Part shown: positions 49,401 through 59,800 of the stretch, piece by piece
Layout: each line of letters opens with the position of its first letter
How positions within the stretch are numbered: the first letter of the stretch is position 1
Assembly (NCBI GenBank): GCA_914767715.1
Contig: OU612069.1
Span: 18,535,387-18,599,386, forward strand
Reading direction: 5' to 3'
Source of the DNA: Membranipora membranacea
Lineage: Eukaryota > Bryozoa > Gymnolaemata > Cheilostomatida > Membraniporidae
Length of the DNA: 64,000 bases
Position numbers and translations under genes: made by a program
The notes under the pieces: model-generated
What the model saw: only the letters and a program-made list of their open reading frames with translations
The model's database searches: none
What the model was told of the DNA's origin: nothing

Positions 49401-50301
49401 CGCCAATGTGGAACCTTGGAAACAAAATGTAGGGAACGGTTTTTTCCCTGTTTGGAGCTGGGTACACTACCAAGGGGAATCCAGCAATATTACCAAGCAG
49501 GATAACAAAAATGACTATTTTCAGGTCTGAGCTTGAGCAGACGGTTCAAGAGGCTTAATCTGTTTCATATCTTGCCTACACTGTGCGTAACGGTTCATAT
49601 CGAAATTGGAAGTGATAGTAATGGTAGACCTTTCCCAATCAGCAGAAACTTAATCAGGAGATTTTATTAATTGGTTAATCAAGTAAATTGTCCGAACACA
49701 GTGGTAGTTGACCAGCAGCCTGCCATGCCTGCCAATCTGTCTGGTATTACTGTCACTTAACAATTTTATCAATTACAAAATAGTTAGTTTATAATATAAT
49801 CGATTGTATTATTAAATACCAGGTATTCAATTACATCAGACTATTAAATAGGATGATATTATGACTAGTGAGTACTAAGAGAGAAGTAGTGATTAGCCTT
49901 GTCAAGGCCTCTGTCTGTATTACAAGGTTCTGTATTACAAGGTTAAGTTTGGATGATATGCTTTGAATGGTAAGCAGAACACAAGGGATCTTAGTGACAG
50001 TAAGAAAAATTACAACAACTCCTAGGTCTGTTTACTAGATTAGTTTCAATGTCTGTTCCTAAAAGGGCAAGTTTATGAGTATCTCAGAATGCAATTCTCT
50101 GGTCTGCCCAGAGACATCAGATATCTCTGAAATCCCTAGTTCAATTGCATTGTGGGAAGGTTGTTAGCTTGCCTGTTAGCCTACTTTCAGTTACACACAG
50201 TTAGTTAGGTAACTCGAAAACAATAGTGAAAGCCTGATTTCCAAGTATCATACTTACAGCGTATATAGAAGTAGAATGATGTACTGTTTAGACTCCGCCA
50301 T
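28409..50301 (-). CDS. type I receptor: NHL-like propeller, Thr-rich stalk, YxxL/YxxM tail
   Basis: Eleven minus-strand exons join without phase conflict to 590 residues: 50258-50301, 43781-43895, 43019-43133, 42437-42628, 41936-42054, 32816-33034, 31544-31712, 31011-31163, 29903-30154, 29386-29485 and 28409-28703. Residues 1-20 are a signal peptide (MAESKQYIILLLYTLVTL). The next 400 or so hold NHL-like blades: SATRPVAGHNWDGIG...TPEHIY...IYFVDD, MWVFAIVNL, LQFSPDGNTLLIADTE, AMWINDSHILIFERLDG. A threonine-rich, probably O-glycosylated stalk (VTTTTTTPTPTTTT) follows. A membrane helix lies near 464-489, ending FFLKKK. The 100-residue tail has YTSL at Y514, Y527 and Y546, and YETM at Y576. Known: paired YxxL resembles ITAMs bound by Syk-type kinases, and pYxxM binds PI3K p85. 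Inferred: a cell-surface recognition receptor on blood or immune cells. The exon 6 donor (CAG|GTTGAG) is the least certain join, but other choices hit stops. Confidence 0.78.
30545..30670. repeat. dispersed repeat, second copy
   Basis: Copy of the element at 28160 and 56465, located in intron 8 of the receptor gene: tctcaataggtacttt, cagtgacctggcattg, ccaatcagatcatagcc. Confidence 0.55.
33413..33503 (-). ncRNA. non-coding spliced-looking exon, copy 1
   Basis: On the minus strand a T-rich acceptor (tttttttcag) is followed by 91 bases ending CACCTGGAAAG and a consensus GTAAGC donor. It is a paralogue of 34414-34494. No frame is open in both copies. It lies in intron 5 of the receptor gene and may be an untranslated exon of an alternative or non-coding transcript. 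Confidence 0.35.
33730..34230. repeat. direct repeat pair in receptor intron
   Basis: 33735-33850 and 34113-34225 share aagtggctgtcc, ggtttatccacacttt, atccgcagga and taccctcagga-type blocks. The surrounding 33.2-34.5 kb is a local duplication that also contains the exon pair at 33413 and 34414. Confidence 0.7.
34414..34494 (-). ncRNA. non-coding spliced-looking exon, copy 2
   Basis: Minus strand: acceptor atatttttcag, 81 bases with the same end CACCTGGAAAG, and donor GTAAGC. All three frames contain stops. It shares both splice sites with its copy at 33413, which suggests the splice signals rather than a frame have been kept. Confidence 0.35.
35852..35938. repeat. 87-base near-perfect hairpin
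   Basis: Two 42-base arms with a 3-base centre (ctg) pair with a single mismatch, near ccatgcaaagatgg against ccatctctgcatgg. Read as RNA from the minus strand the mismatch becomes a G-U wobble, so that strand would fold with every arm base paired. It lies in intron 5 of the receptor gene. Confidence 0.85.
36904..39794 (+). CDS. nested multi-exon gene, unknown 178-residue protein
   Basis: Exons 36904-36982, 38488-38580 and 39430-39794 all join in phase 1 and give 178 residues, entirely inside intron 5 of the minus-strand receptor gene. It starts MDGLKMGRTNELLELAVLL. The middle exon gives GREAHCRGRQDQITQLMNQM. The long last exon has an alpha/beta look (GALKQIMVLKDILTAANNTG, IFICEHGGF, FVKFLAQVMGV) and ends SKTQHELISKYTR. 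The CR..QI..L element faintly recalls the start of ORC5, but no Walker A motif follows, so I do not make that call. A further possible exon at 37577-37707 (phase 1 in, 0 out) would shift the middle exon into a frame that stops at 38559, giving a 93-residue product. Function unknown. No signal peptide or membrane helix is evident. Confidence 0.5.
38956..39004. repeat. perfect 19-base inverted repeat
   Basis: The arms gtagcagtacctaacatgt (38956-38974) and its exact reverse complement (38986-39004) flank an 11-base spacer. It lies in the last intron of the nested plus-strand gene. Confidence 0.85.
39800..41930. other. receptor intron sequence, no further gene seen
   Basis: AT-rich intron. Frames at 40193-40453, 40587-40838 and 41085-41327 have no motif or splice support. 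Confidence 0.45.
44481..44650 (+). mobile_element. tRNA-derived SINE, family A, decayed copy
   Basis: The head gaggaaagagtcgcagttggttagagca and the later gttgaaagtcttgggtataaatcc correspond to the A and B boxes of the copy at 51044. It lies in intron 1 of the receptor gene. Confidence 0.65.
45752..48794. mobile_element. P-superfamily DNA transposon with long inverted repeats
   Basis: Both ends begin CATAAACATATAAATACT when read inward. The inverted repeats run about 530-540 bases (45752 to about 46285, and about 48255 to 48794) with visible mismatches throughout. An 8-base target duplication, aacaaacc, flanks the element at 45744-45751 and 48795-48802. Known: P elements make 8-base duplications and their ends start with CA. 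The interior contains a P/THAP9-like transposase fragment at 47233-47608. About 3.04 kb, in intron 1 of the receptor gene and not interrupting an exon. Confidence 0.8.
47233..47608 (+). pseudogene. P/THAP9-type transposase C-terminal fragment
   Basis: The frame reads LIGGFITRMMQLSCSLCVED, then RKRDGLKTPSEAVLRVCLLS followed by E. This fits the pattern seen in P-element and THAP9 transposases (a Y.aGyi.rk. stretch, a C..C pair, then K..GGL..PS......C...E). The frame stops at 47606-47608 and nothing else of a transposase is recognisable in the element, so it appears to be a remnant. The identification rests on recalled family patterns, not on a search. Confidence 0.5.
48803..50250. other. receptor intron 1, distal part, no gene seen
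   Basis: No supported gene or repeat beyond short AT-rich segments. The signal-peptide exon of the receptor follows on the minus strand at 50258-50301. Confidence 0.45.
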
Positions 50302-50759
50302 GGCAGCAGCTTGCCGTCAAGAGTATAGTTCTGTGCCAGTGGTTGTCACTGAGGAGATATCCAAGCTCTAGCTGACACTACAGATTTTGTTCGTGACGAA
50401 CAAGGCTTTGTTTGTGAGAGTTATATTCCCAAATTGCTAGAGAATTCATTCCATTGACTGTAAGGATAAATAGAGCTGTATCAAGAATTTTAGATAATAG
50501 TAGCAAATGCTAACAATCAACACTCTCATTGTTAACATGCTCTATTGTGCAATATTATTCCTGTTACCCAACTTGACAAGGTGTCCATGTTGCCTCAATG
50601 GCCATGAATTGGGACTACTCAAGATCGACATTGCAGACATGACTGCCCAACAAAACCCGGCAGCAGTTGACTGAAGGGGTATCAAATCCAATATCATTAG
50701 CTTAGCGATGACCTTGCACTCTAACATAGATGGGCGGGGGATAGAAAAAGTAAGCACTC

Positions 50760-51540
50760 TCTAACAAAGGTTCAGTCTGAGCTAAAAATTTTAATCGATG
50801 CTTGTGGCTTGATATGGGAATCCACAAGCTACCTTTTCGATTTAATTCTTGGAAGCAGAATTAGAGAAACACCATCATTTCAATCAATCCTCAAGATTAT
50901 TGCCATGTAATTAGGGATAATCTTGATTGCAATGGGATATTGGCACCAATTTAAACTCAAAGGTATCATTCATTTTTTTTTATTATGAGTTAGTTACATT
51001 CTTCTGAAAGCAATCCTAGAATCATCTCTTTTGGGAAGAGTATGAGGTGGCTCAGTTGATTAGAGCGCCAGACTTCAACATGCACATGTTGAAGGCCTAG
51101 GGTACGAATCCCACTGCGGTCCATCACCTACTCTTGCACTCTAGATGTGCTTGGACCTGCCTGGAAACAGAGAGCCTCGCCGATAAGGCACTAAAATTTC
51201 ACCGCCCATGCTTCGGGATGTGGCAAGTGATAAGACATATGATTTGAATCATCCTTTTTTGATCAAGACTTAGTTAGGCTTGCCTACAAATCCGTGCAAT
51301 GTTTGTTATGTTTGAATTCTGCGCTGTGTATCAGTGTTCCCATACAGAAACACCATTAGAATATAAATAACAACAGGGAATCACAATAAAATCAAATATT
51401 TCATCATATTTTTGATATTCTGTAATTTCAAAGCAGCTTCCATTCAATTACGAAAAAGGCATACCAATGTTACCTCAATGGCAAGGAATAGCAACACAAC
51501 ATGCGATATAAATTTTTATTTTAATGCTGGACCATGCATG
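50760..51540. repeat. third arm of foldback repeat, split by a SINE
   Basis: 50780-51030 and 51265-51540 together match 51690-52260 in direct orientation (cttgatat, caagctaccttttc, gatattggcaccaattt, tatcattcat, atacagaaac, gggaatcacaat). The gap between the two parts is exactly the SINE at 51044-51258. Confidence 0.75.
51044..51258 (+). mobile_element. tRNA-derived SINE, family A, best copy
   Basis: A box gtggctcagttgattagagc and B box gggtacgaatcccac are clear. The body runs gtgcttggacctgcctggaaacagagagcc and ends cttcgggatgtggc then gtgataagacat. It interrupts a foldback repeat arm and is therefore younger than that arm. Confidence 0.85.
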
Positions 51541-51559
51541 TAAATGTAGGTATGTCAAG

Positions 51560-53720
51560 TTATGAGAATGGCAGCGTAATCAGAATAACAGAGTGCTGGA
51601 CCCGCTCTAGTCTTGTTTTTACAATGTCCGTCAGCAGACTGTACCATATAAGGCGGGCGTGGTAATATTAGCTACAAACAAGGCTTTCAGGCCATCGCTG
51701 GAGGCTTGATATGAGATTTTTCAATTTGGCTAGGAATCCAAAAGCTACCTTTTCTACTGACAAATTAATTTCTGGAAGCTGAATTACAAAAAACATCTTC
51801 ATTTCAATCCATTGTCAAGATTATTGCCGATATAATATTGGATAATGTTCATAGGAATGTGATATTGGCACCAGTTTGAGCTCAAACGTATCATTCATGT
51901 CTTTGGATTATGAGTTAGTCACATTGTTCTAAAAGCAATCCTAGACTAATCGGTTTGTCAAATAGTAATTTGGGAGTACATAGCCAGATTTGCTTTCAAA
52001 TCCATACAAAAGATGCTATGTGTGCAATTTGCACTGTGTATCAGCGTTCCTGATACAGAAACGGCGTAAGAATATAAATAACAATAGGGAATCACAATCA
52101 AACAAAAATTTCCATCATATTTTGGATATTCTGTAATTTTAAAACAGCTTTCATATAATCACGAACATATATGACAGGCATCTGTGTCACCTCAATAGCA
52201 GGGAATCGCGACACAATATGCGATGTGAATGAAGCGACAGCAGCTGGTCACGGACAACAAAGGGCGCATAAGAATTATAATGCTAGGGCTTTATGCTTTT
52301 CTGGGCCTTGTACCAATTCAAGAGTAGTGCAGCTTTTCAAACACCATTCTTTATCACCCAAAATCACCTACAAAAACTAATGAACTTCAACAGTTGTGTG
52401 CTTTTTCGCTACACCACCCTACCCCTGCCCGCCCTCAGATTTCAGTTTTCAATGTTGTATGGTAGAGAAAACGGTTGCAATAGCAGCATTATTCTCCCAC
52501 TTCATTATATTGTACAAGAAAGCAAATACTTTTGATTCAAAATTCTACTGACAGGCATCAAATTACACCAAATAGTTGAAGCCGGTTGAGATAAATATCC
52601 TGCCAGCTGATCCCGAATGTTCTTAACAGCTTTTTTAATTTACTGGTCTATTATCACACCATAAAGTGATATACTCCCGCAATTGATAAGTTTGATCAAA
52701 TTCTATTATTAAACTACTGCTGCCACTCATTCAAATTTGTGCTCATTGAATTCTGCATAGCTCCAAGATAATTAATTGAGACTTAAATCTCATAATCGTT
52801 ACCTAATGGGCAAATAATTTGCACAAACTGATCTTCAAAATCAGGGCATGAAATCTACGCACCAGCTTATGACGTGTACAGTATGCACTAGTAAGACGGT
52901 AACTACGTCACCCGTGCCGGTAGATAATTAATTTCATACCCTAATTTTGACGATCAGTTTGTGCAAATTATTTGCTCATTAGGTGACAATGCTGAGATTG
53001 CAGCCTCATTTTATCAGTTTTGAGCTATACAGAATTTTATAAGCACAAATTTGGCTGTGTGGCAGCAGTGGTTTAAATTTCAGTTTCAAAGTTACAGATT
53101 TTTGTGACTAAATGCGTGCAAGGCGAATTTATGGGCAAAATGTTGCAATTACAGGAGAAAATGTATTCATAAATGATTTTTTTGATTATGATTCCTTGTT
53201 GACATTAATATTCTAATGGTTTTTCTGTATTGGGAACGCTGATATACAGTGCAGATTGCACACATAAAATCCATTGCATGGATTTTAAGGCAAATCTGGC
53301 AATGTCTTCTCAAATTACTATTTGACAAACAGATTAGTCTACGATTGCTTTCAGAACAATGTGACTAGCTCATAATCCATTGACATGAATGATACCTTTG
53401 AGTTGAAACTGGCGGCAATATCACATTCCAATCAACATTATTCCTAATTATATCGGCAATAATCTTGAGGATTGATCGAAATGAAGATGTTTTGGTAATT
53501 CTGCTTCCAAAAACTTGTTTTTGAGTGGATTCCTAGCCAACTCGGAAAATCCTATATCAAGCCTTCAGCGGTGGCCTGAAAGCCTTCTAAGTAGCTAATA
53601 TTAAGTCTTTAATCACCTACGCCCGCCCTGCATGGTAGAGTCTGCTATCAGACACTGACAAAACAATGATTTGAGAGGATCCACCTCTCTGTTAGTCAGA
53701 TTTTGATGCCCTTCACTGAC
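51560..53720. mobile_element. foldback element with nested inverted repeats
   Basis: Outer arms 51560-52160 and 53110-53720 are inverted copies (taatattagctac, ggctttcaggcca, gcttgatat, tatcattcat, ggatattctgtaat). Inner arms near 52690-52835 and 52955-53090 form a second palindrome (gataattaatt, acctaatg.gcaaataatttgcacaaactgat). No transposase frame is visible. It is probably a non-autonomous foldback-type DNA element. Confidence 0.7.
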
Positions 53721-54040
53721 AACTATGATCAGAGGCAATGTAGCACTGCAAATCATCTCAACTTTCCTGCACGCCTCTTGCAGTGAAAACTTCACCAATA
53801 TAGCCGAAGACAATCATCACCACCTGAACTCTCGTATTAAAATAAATACAAAGAAAAGTCTGCTCGTAGAGCAAAAATAGATAAATACAGGCCATCCATG
53901 TGTAGAACCACAAAGAGACAAATAACCTTTTCCCTCTAGCTGGTTTGCGATTTGTCACCAAATAAATATTACAGGAGTGTATATATAAATTGACAAGAAC
54001 ATTATCAGATCAATATTGATCTTGTGTCGATCTTGAGTGG

Positions 54041-54186
54041 AGAGGTATACACCCGAGGGTCCGAGAGCTGGAACAATCAACAATGATAGCTCCCCCAGTG
54101 GGACTCGAACCCACAACTCCTGCGGCACTAATCGCCTGGCAGTGAATAGCAAGCACGCTAACCGATTGCGCCATCTCACAATCCCC
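54041..54186 (-). mobile_element. tRNA-derived SINE, family B, inverted copy
   Basis: On the minus strand: gagatggcgcaatcggttagc and gggttcgagtcccac, then the ccctcgggtgtatacctctc body, as at 20620. Direct 35-base repeats (cagatcaatattgatcttgt and the bases following, one mismatch) stand at 54006-54040 and 54249-54283. A second tRNA-like remnant (gatggcgctaattagatagc) lies between at 54210-54240. Confidence 0.8.
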
Positions 54187-54299
54187 CAAAAAGAATGGTT
54201 CGATGGCGCTAATTAGATAGCCCGCTATTCACTACTCAGGAATATAAACAGATTAATATTGATCTTGTGTCGATCTTGAGTGGTACCAAGGTCCAACAC

Positions 54300-56460
54300 C
54301 TCTATTTATTTCCCCATTGCTTTACATGCAAACTATGTTGACTTGTCACCTCAATAGGCCTGCTTCAGGTTGGTTCAATTCTTTAACCAGACCACTCAAA
54401 ATCACGGTATGCTTCTTCTCTTCTATATTGGTTGGGGTTGAAAATTTTTAGTGACCCCATATGTAAGACCGTTGAATTTTTCACACATTTCTGGTCTAAT
54501 TTTCATTAGCCAAACCGTATGAATTGATCTTCCTAAAATGATTTTGCAAACGGAATTTCAAACTTTAATTCAATAAATTTCCATTGCAAATACACCTGAA
54601 AATATTGACAGGGTTCAATATCACTGATAGCAGTGCTTTTGAGTTGGCTACACCCTCATTTGTCATCAGCATACTAATCATTTTATTTTGGAGGATGGGT
54701 GCAACAAGTTGACCTTCACCCAATTACAGGTGTATTATCTAATAGTGACTGGACTGACGGTAACGGGTCTTCAAAGTTGGTCATATAAGGTCTCTGTTAG
54801 TACGCTAGCATGGCGCGAAGTTCGGAGGCGATCCATCCATAGCGTGACTGGCCACAACCATTTGACCATAAGACCGTTTCCCTCAAAACTCACCTTGTCA
54901 GGCTTTGCTCCCTTATTGGTCTCTAAAATGGTATCTTGCTTAGGTTGCAGCTTTCAGATATACAATGTTCATGACCATCATCTGCAGCTACGGCTCAGGT
55001 TGTCTACAAACATAAGATAGAAGAGATGTTAAGCTAAAGTGTGACGTATACATGTCATTTGGAAGTAACTTTTCCTTGTCAAGCGGGGAGTTAGCTTCAA
55101 ATAATGACCCATTGACTGAAGATACAGGTGTTTATTGAGTAATGGGGTGGGGTTTTGACCTTTAAAAATGCATTCAAGGAGACACTCAATAATTCAACAC
55201 GCTTAAACCTAGTTAAAGTCTTATAATGAAGAAGAGAGAACAAATCCGGACTTGCCCGACAGGTAAAATTCATGCGCTGTAAGCACCAGACGAAGTGTTT
55301 TATGAGGTTAAGAGATAGTGTAATTTTGGGTTTTGGGGTCAGCCTTTGGGGTTTAGGGGTCAGGTTCGGGATCAAAATTTGGGGTTTGCGGCTTGAAGTT
55401 TGAAGTTGAAGTTCTTTTACATTGATCGATTTTAGAAAAAAAGATTGAATTCAGACATAATGGTGTTAGGTTTCTTTATTTGAAGAATACATTGTAAAAC
55501 TTAATCTATATTATTTTGACTATAAAATTATAGTACAAATTGCAAGTGTAAGAGTGTTTTGATGTAAATAATGGTTTACCATCAACACATAATAATAATT
55601 TACCTAACAAAAATGAGTTAACTGGCTCTATATAAACTATTATTTGTGGCAATATGTAAGAGGTTGTTACAAAAGTTTGAAATGATTAAGAATGCATTAT
55701 GCATAAAAGTGTTTACCGGCACAAATCCAGCTTAGTCAGCGGCGATAAATGTAATAAAATACGGGCGTATCTACACATACAACTATAAAAAAGTCCATCT
55801 GAGCTCATACATTCAGTCTTCAATGAGATGATAAGGTTGAAAACAGCTCACACCGTTGGTGACACAATGCAATTATACGAGGAATTCTAAGAGGGATCCG
55901 GCAGTCACATACTACTGCTTTATCCTTGGAATTTTAGAGAATTGCATTGTGGGATACTATTAAACATTTGTGTCTAATTAACTACTGCAATTGAAGGCAT
56001 TGTAAGCTTGAGATTGAAATACTTGATGTGCTAAAACTCTGCCTACGTGGCTTTATTAGTGTTCCACCGAAGAATATCCATTGTCCCTGGTCCCACTATC
56101 ATTAACAGCCCAATCAAAAAGTAGTTGATATGGTATGCTGAGACTAGAAAACAAGGCGGAGGGTCCTCTGTAGATATTACTTTGAGGAGTTTTTGTTTAT
56201 TAGGTCTCGCACTTTTGGGTATGATATAGGAGCTGAGCGACAGGTGTGTACCAAAGTATTGATTTATCTTTTGATGTAGAGAGAGTGATCGTGAGTCATC
56301 CTGCTCTTGAACTTCTTCACTGAAATATTGAGTGAGAGTTGAAGTGAGTCATGATGCTTAGCTGATGTGGCGGTTCTGATTGGTCAAGTCAGGTGGGGAA
56401 GAGCTAATGCCAGGTTAGATGGTACTTTCCAATTGTACCTATAGATATAGTGAATGTGAA
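54300..56460. other. intergenic region, no supported gene
   Basis: The frame at 54688-55020 (110 codons) has no motif. At 55320-55395 the plus strand is G-rich (gggttttggggtc, ggggtttaggggtcagg), which could form a G-quadruplex. 56465-56600 is the third copy of the dispersed repeat seen at 28160 and 30545. Confidence 0.45.
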
Positions 56461-56464
56461 AACA

Positions 56465-56600
56465 ATGGAGTTTCACTCTCACTATATCTCAATAGATACT
56501 TCAGTGACCTGCATTGGCGCTCCTTCCGAGCTAACACTCAAGCAGATCAAAGCCAAAACATTGGCTGATGGGTGACTCAAAGAATAAATTGAATTAAAAT
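56465..56600. repeat. dispersed repeat, third copy
   Basis: It matches 30545-30670 closely: tatctcaatagatactt, cagtgacctgcattggcgctcc, agatcaaagccaa, ttggct. Confidence 0.55.
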
Positions 56601-56853
56601 CGGTTGTTTATTAGGAAATTGCATCACTTTTTTATTATATTCACCGTGATTTCTAGTATAAGAGAAACAAGAGGTCACTGTTTAATGAAACGATATTCAT
56701 AATTTTCGGCAGATGAGGCATAGACAGAGATATAAGCCGGTTGATATTGGATTATATTAATCAATGAGTTTTCATTCACAGTCATATCAACAAACTTGAT
56801 AGAACACTAAGGATTCAGAAGAGGTAAGAAAGTGAAGAATCTAAAACTTAGAT

Positions 56854-59800
56854 ATGGATGGAAAAGGTCTACATCAAAGAATTAATGTGACATTTCAGAA
56901 CGAAATAGGAACTGCAGGACCTTCACAGGAACAAGAAATAAGGTATCCCGTTGTTATTTTAGTTTGTACAAATTCAGGCTCAGAAGCTGGCTACTGAATT
57001 TGTTAGCCGAATAATTGTTCATGGTTCATGGTTGTTTATTTTGAATAATAAAGTTTTGAGTTCCTGCTTTATTTGCCCTTTTGAGACCGGTTCAGACTGG
57101 TACCAATAAGCAGAGGTTTGATGCTTCCTGAGGAATTGTGCAGCAATAATCAATGATAATGATACAGACCACGTAATTCGAACAATTGCCAAGCAGTTTA
57201 TACCTGGTGTGGTTCTTTTATATATCACTGATGATAGAAATTGTTACCCTTGTAGGGTATAAGTCTCTGTGGGAAATTGAGACACCTTTTCTTAAATGTT
57301 TTGAGATAATCCTTTCCTACAATTTCAGACCAGTGAGAAAAGTTGCGACATTTTCCTGTATGAGCAAGGACTGTGATTCCCCGTTGAAAAATGTAAGGGG
57401 AAAATACAAGAGAGATGGAAAAGCACTGGAATGCTATTTCTGTCATGTGAATATGATTGAAATCTACACCCAAGAAAACATACAGCCAGGTCTGTTAAAT
57501 GTAGAAGATATATACCAGTCTACAAGTAGACAAAATAGAAAGTTTATGAAACTTTTCTCAGGCTATGGGCAACAGTGGTAACAAAAATTCATCAGGAAAT
57601 GTAAGGATAAGAAACAGGTCATTAAAGAAAAACAAATTTGTTGATTTTTAGGCCTTTTTGAAAAATAAAATTGACTAAAATGTTGATACTTAAAATAGCA
57701 CTAAAATGGATTTTATAGATGAGTTGCTATTCAAATTGTATACTGAATCGGACACCAAGGATTCAGAAAAGATAAGAAAGTGTGGAATCAAAAACTTACA
57801 TATGGATAGAAAAGGCTTGCAACAAAGTATTCTTGAGACTGACACACGCCAAAATGAAATATCGACTGCAGAACCTTCACAGGCTACTGAATTTGCTTGC
57901 CAAATGATCCACAGTGTGCCCCAACATAATTGCTCATTTCTGATTTAAAATTTTTTAGTTTCAGCTGTTTTTGCCTTTTTAAGATCGGTTCAGAATCATA
58001 CAAATAAGACAGGATGTATGCAGTCCCTGAGGTAAAGGTGTAGCATACCTGACATGTCTCCCTTTTTAGTAGGGAGACTCACAGCTTGGGATTTTTTTCT
58101 ATCCGCTCCATATCTCTCAATTTTCTTCCTTTTTTCAGCTTCATTCACCCAGGAAAATGTTCAAGCATCTTTGACCGAGGGAAACTATATTTTCCTTCCT
58201 CCAGAGCACATATTACTATGTTTTTGCGTATCACCATTACTGCTTGTTCGCAGCTTTTCTTTATCTTTACCTTGCCTCACGCTAATGTTAGTGCTGTCTC
58301 GCTATTTCAGTTTAATTGTGGCAACATCATGTTTGTAAAATCAGGTTAAATGAACCAATTCATAACATGAATGCTCAAGGGTAGTACTCCGGGTTTGGGC
58401 GCTCTTCTGTATTTTTATTTTTGGTTTTAAAATCATATATAAGTAATTAGGAGTTGTGTCCACACTGTTAATGCTGCTTTTGTTCTTCAGTTTTGGTGTG
58501 GAAAGTCAACAATTAAATTGTTCATTTTTGTGTCCTGAAAAAGGTTCTTTGTGGCGCTACATGGATTACAGAAACCGTCATATCATACAGGCAGGTAGCT
58601 GTAGGCAACATTGCTGAATTCCAATAAGACCTAAGCCTCAATCTGATGTCAGCAAACACAGCCCTAGATGCCTAATGCTTCATATTCATTGAAAGTCTTT
58701 AACAGCCACCCCATGCCTACTTTTTGCATTCCATAATATTATGATGGAATGCAAAAAGCTTATTTTGTGACAGTTTACAACTTTTTATATGTTTATATGA
58801 CTCCCAACAGTTGTGAGACATATGGTGATGTCACACATTACTCATCCTTACTAGAAATGGTTGCTAACAAACAATGAGGGTTTTTTTCTTGCCCACATTT
58901 TCATCTCAGGGAATTCTTCCTTCCTTTTTAAACACCATTGGTCAGGCCTTCCTTGTTGAATGTTCCTTGATATTGCTTGATTCCCTCTTTATTGTACACA
59001 ACGCTTACACAGTTTTATCATTATAATATCACTGCATAACTCTGTACCTGATATATGGAAACAAATATATCATTATGATCACAATTTATGATATTCCTAT
59101 ATACTATAATCCTATAATCCTAGGAAATTTCCTAGATGCTATGATATTATCCTTTCCTTCATTAATTGCAGAACAGCAGGAAAAATTGGAACATTTTTCT
59201 GTAGGAATGAGGTATGCTATGCTTGGTTAAAACATGTAACAGGAAAATACAAGAGCAATGGAAAAGGACCAGAATGCTATTATTGTGAGAGTAATACGTT
59301 TGAAACCGACATCAACCAAAATAAAAATCCAGGTCAGTAAAACGTAGAATATATATAATTATATTTATATATATATATATATATCTATATATCAGTCAAT
59401 GACTAGTCAAACCTTGAATTTACGTAATTTTTTCTACGCTAGCAGCAGTTACATCAATTCACCAGTAAATATAGGGATCGGAAGTAGTTATTTAAACGGA
59501 GACAAATGGCTTGAATTCTATTCCTGTTCTAAATTGAATAAAATATTGACACTTATAAAAGCGCTTACAAGGAATTTGAAGATGAGTTATTATTCAAATT
59601 ATAATTAATCCTGAATTTCATATTACTACCATTCACTGAAAAGTTCATTAAAAGATGCTTGGAAGGAACCACTTGCAGTTGATATAAATATTATGATCAC
59701 TGACACTTGGCCCCTTCACATCCATACCTAACTCTAACTATATTGTTCGTTCACCATAGATACCCCTTCTAACCTTCTTTCGCCTTTTGGTGACTTGAAT

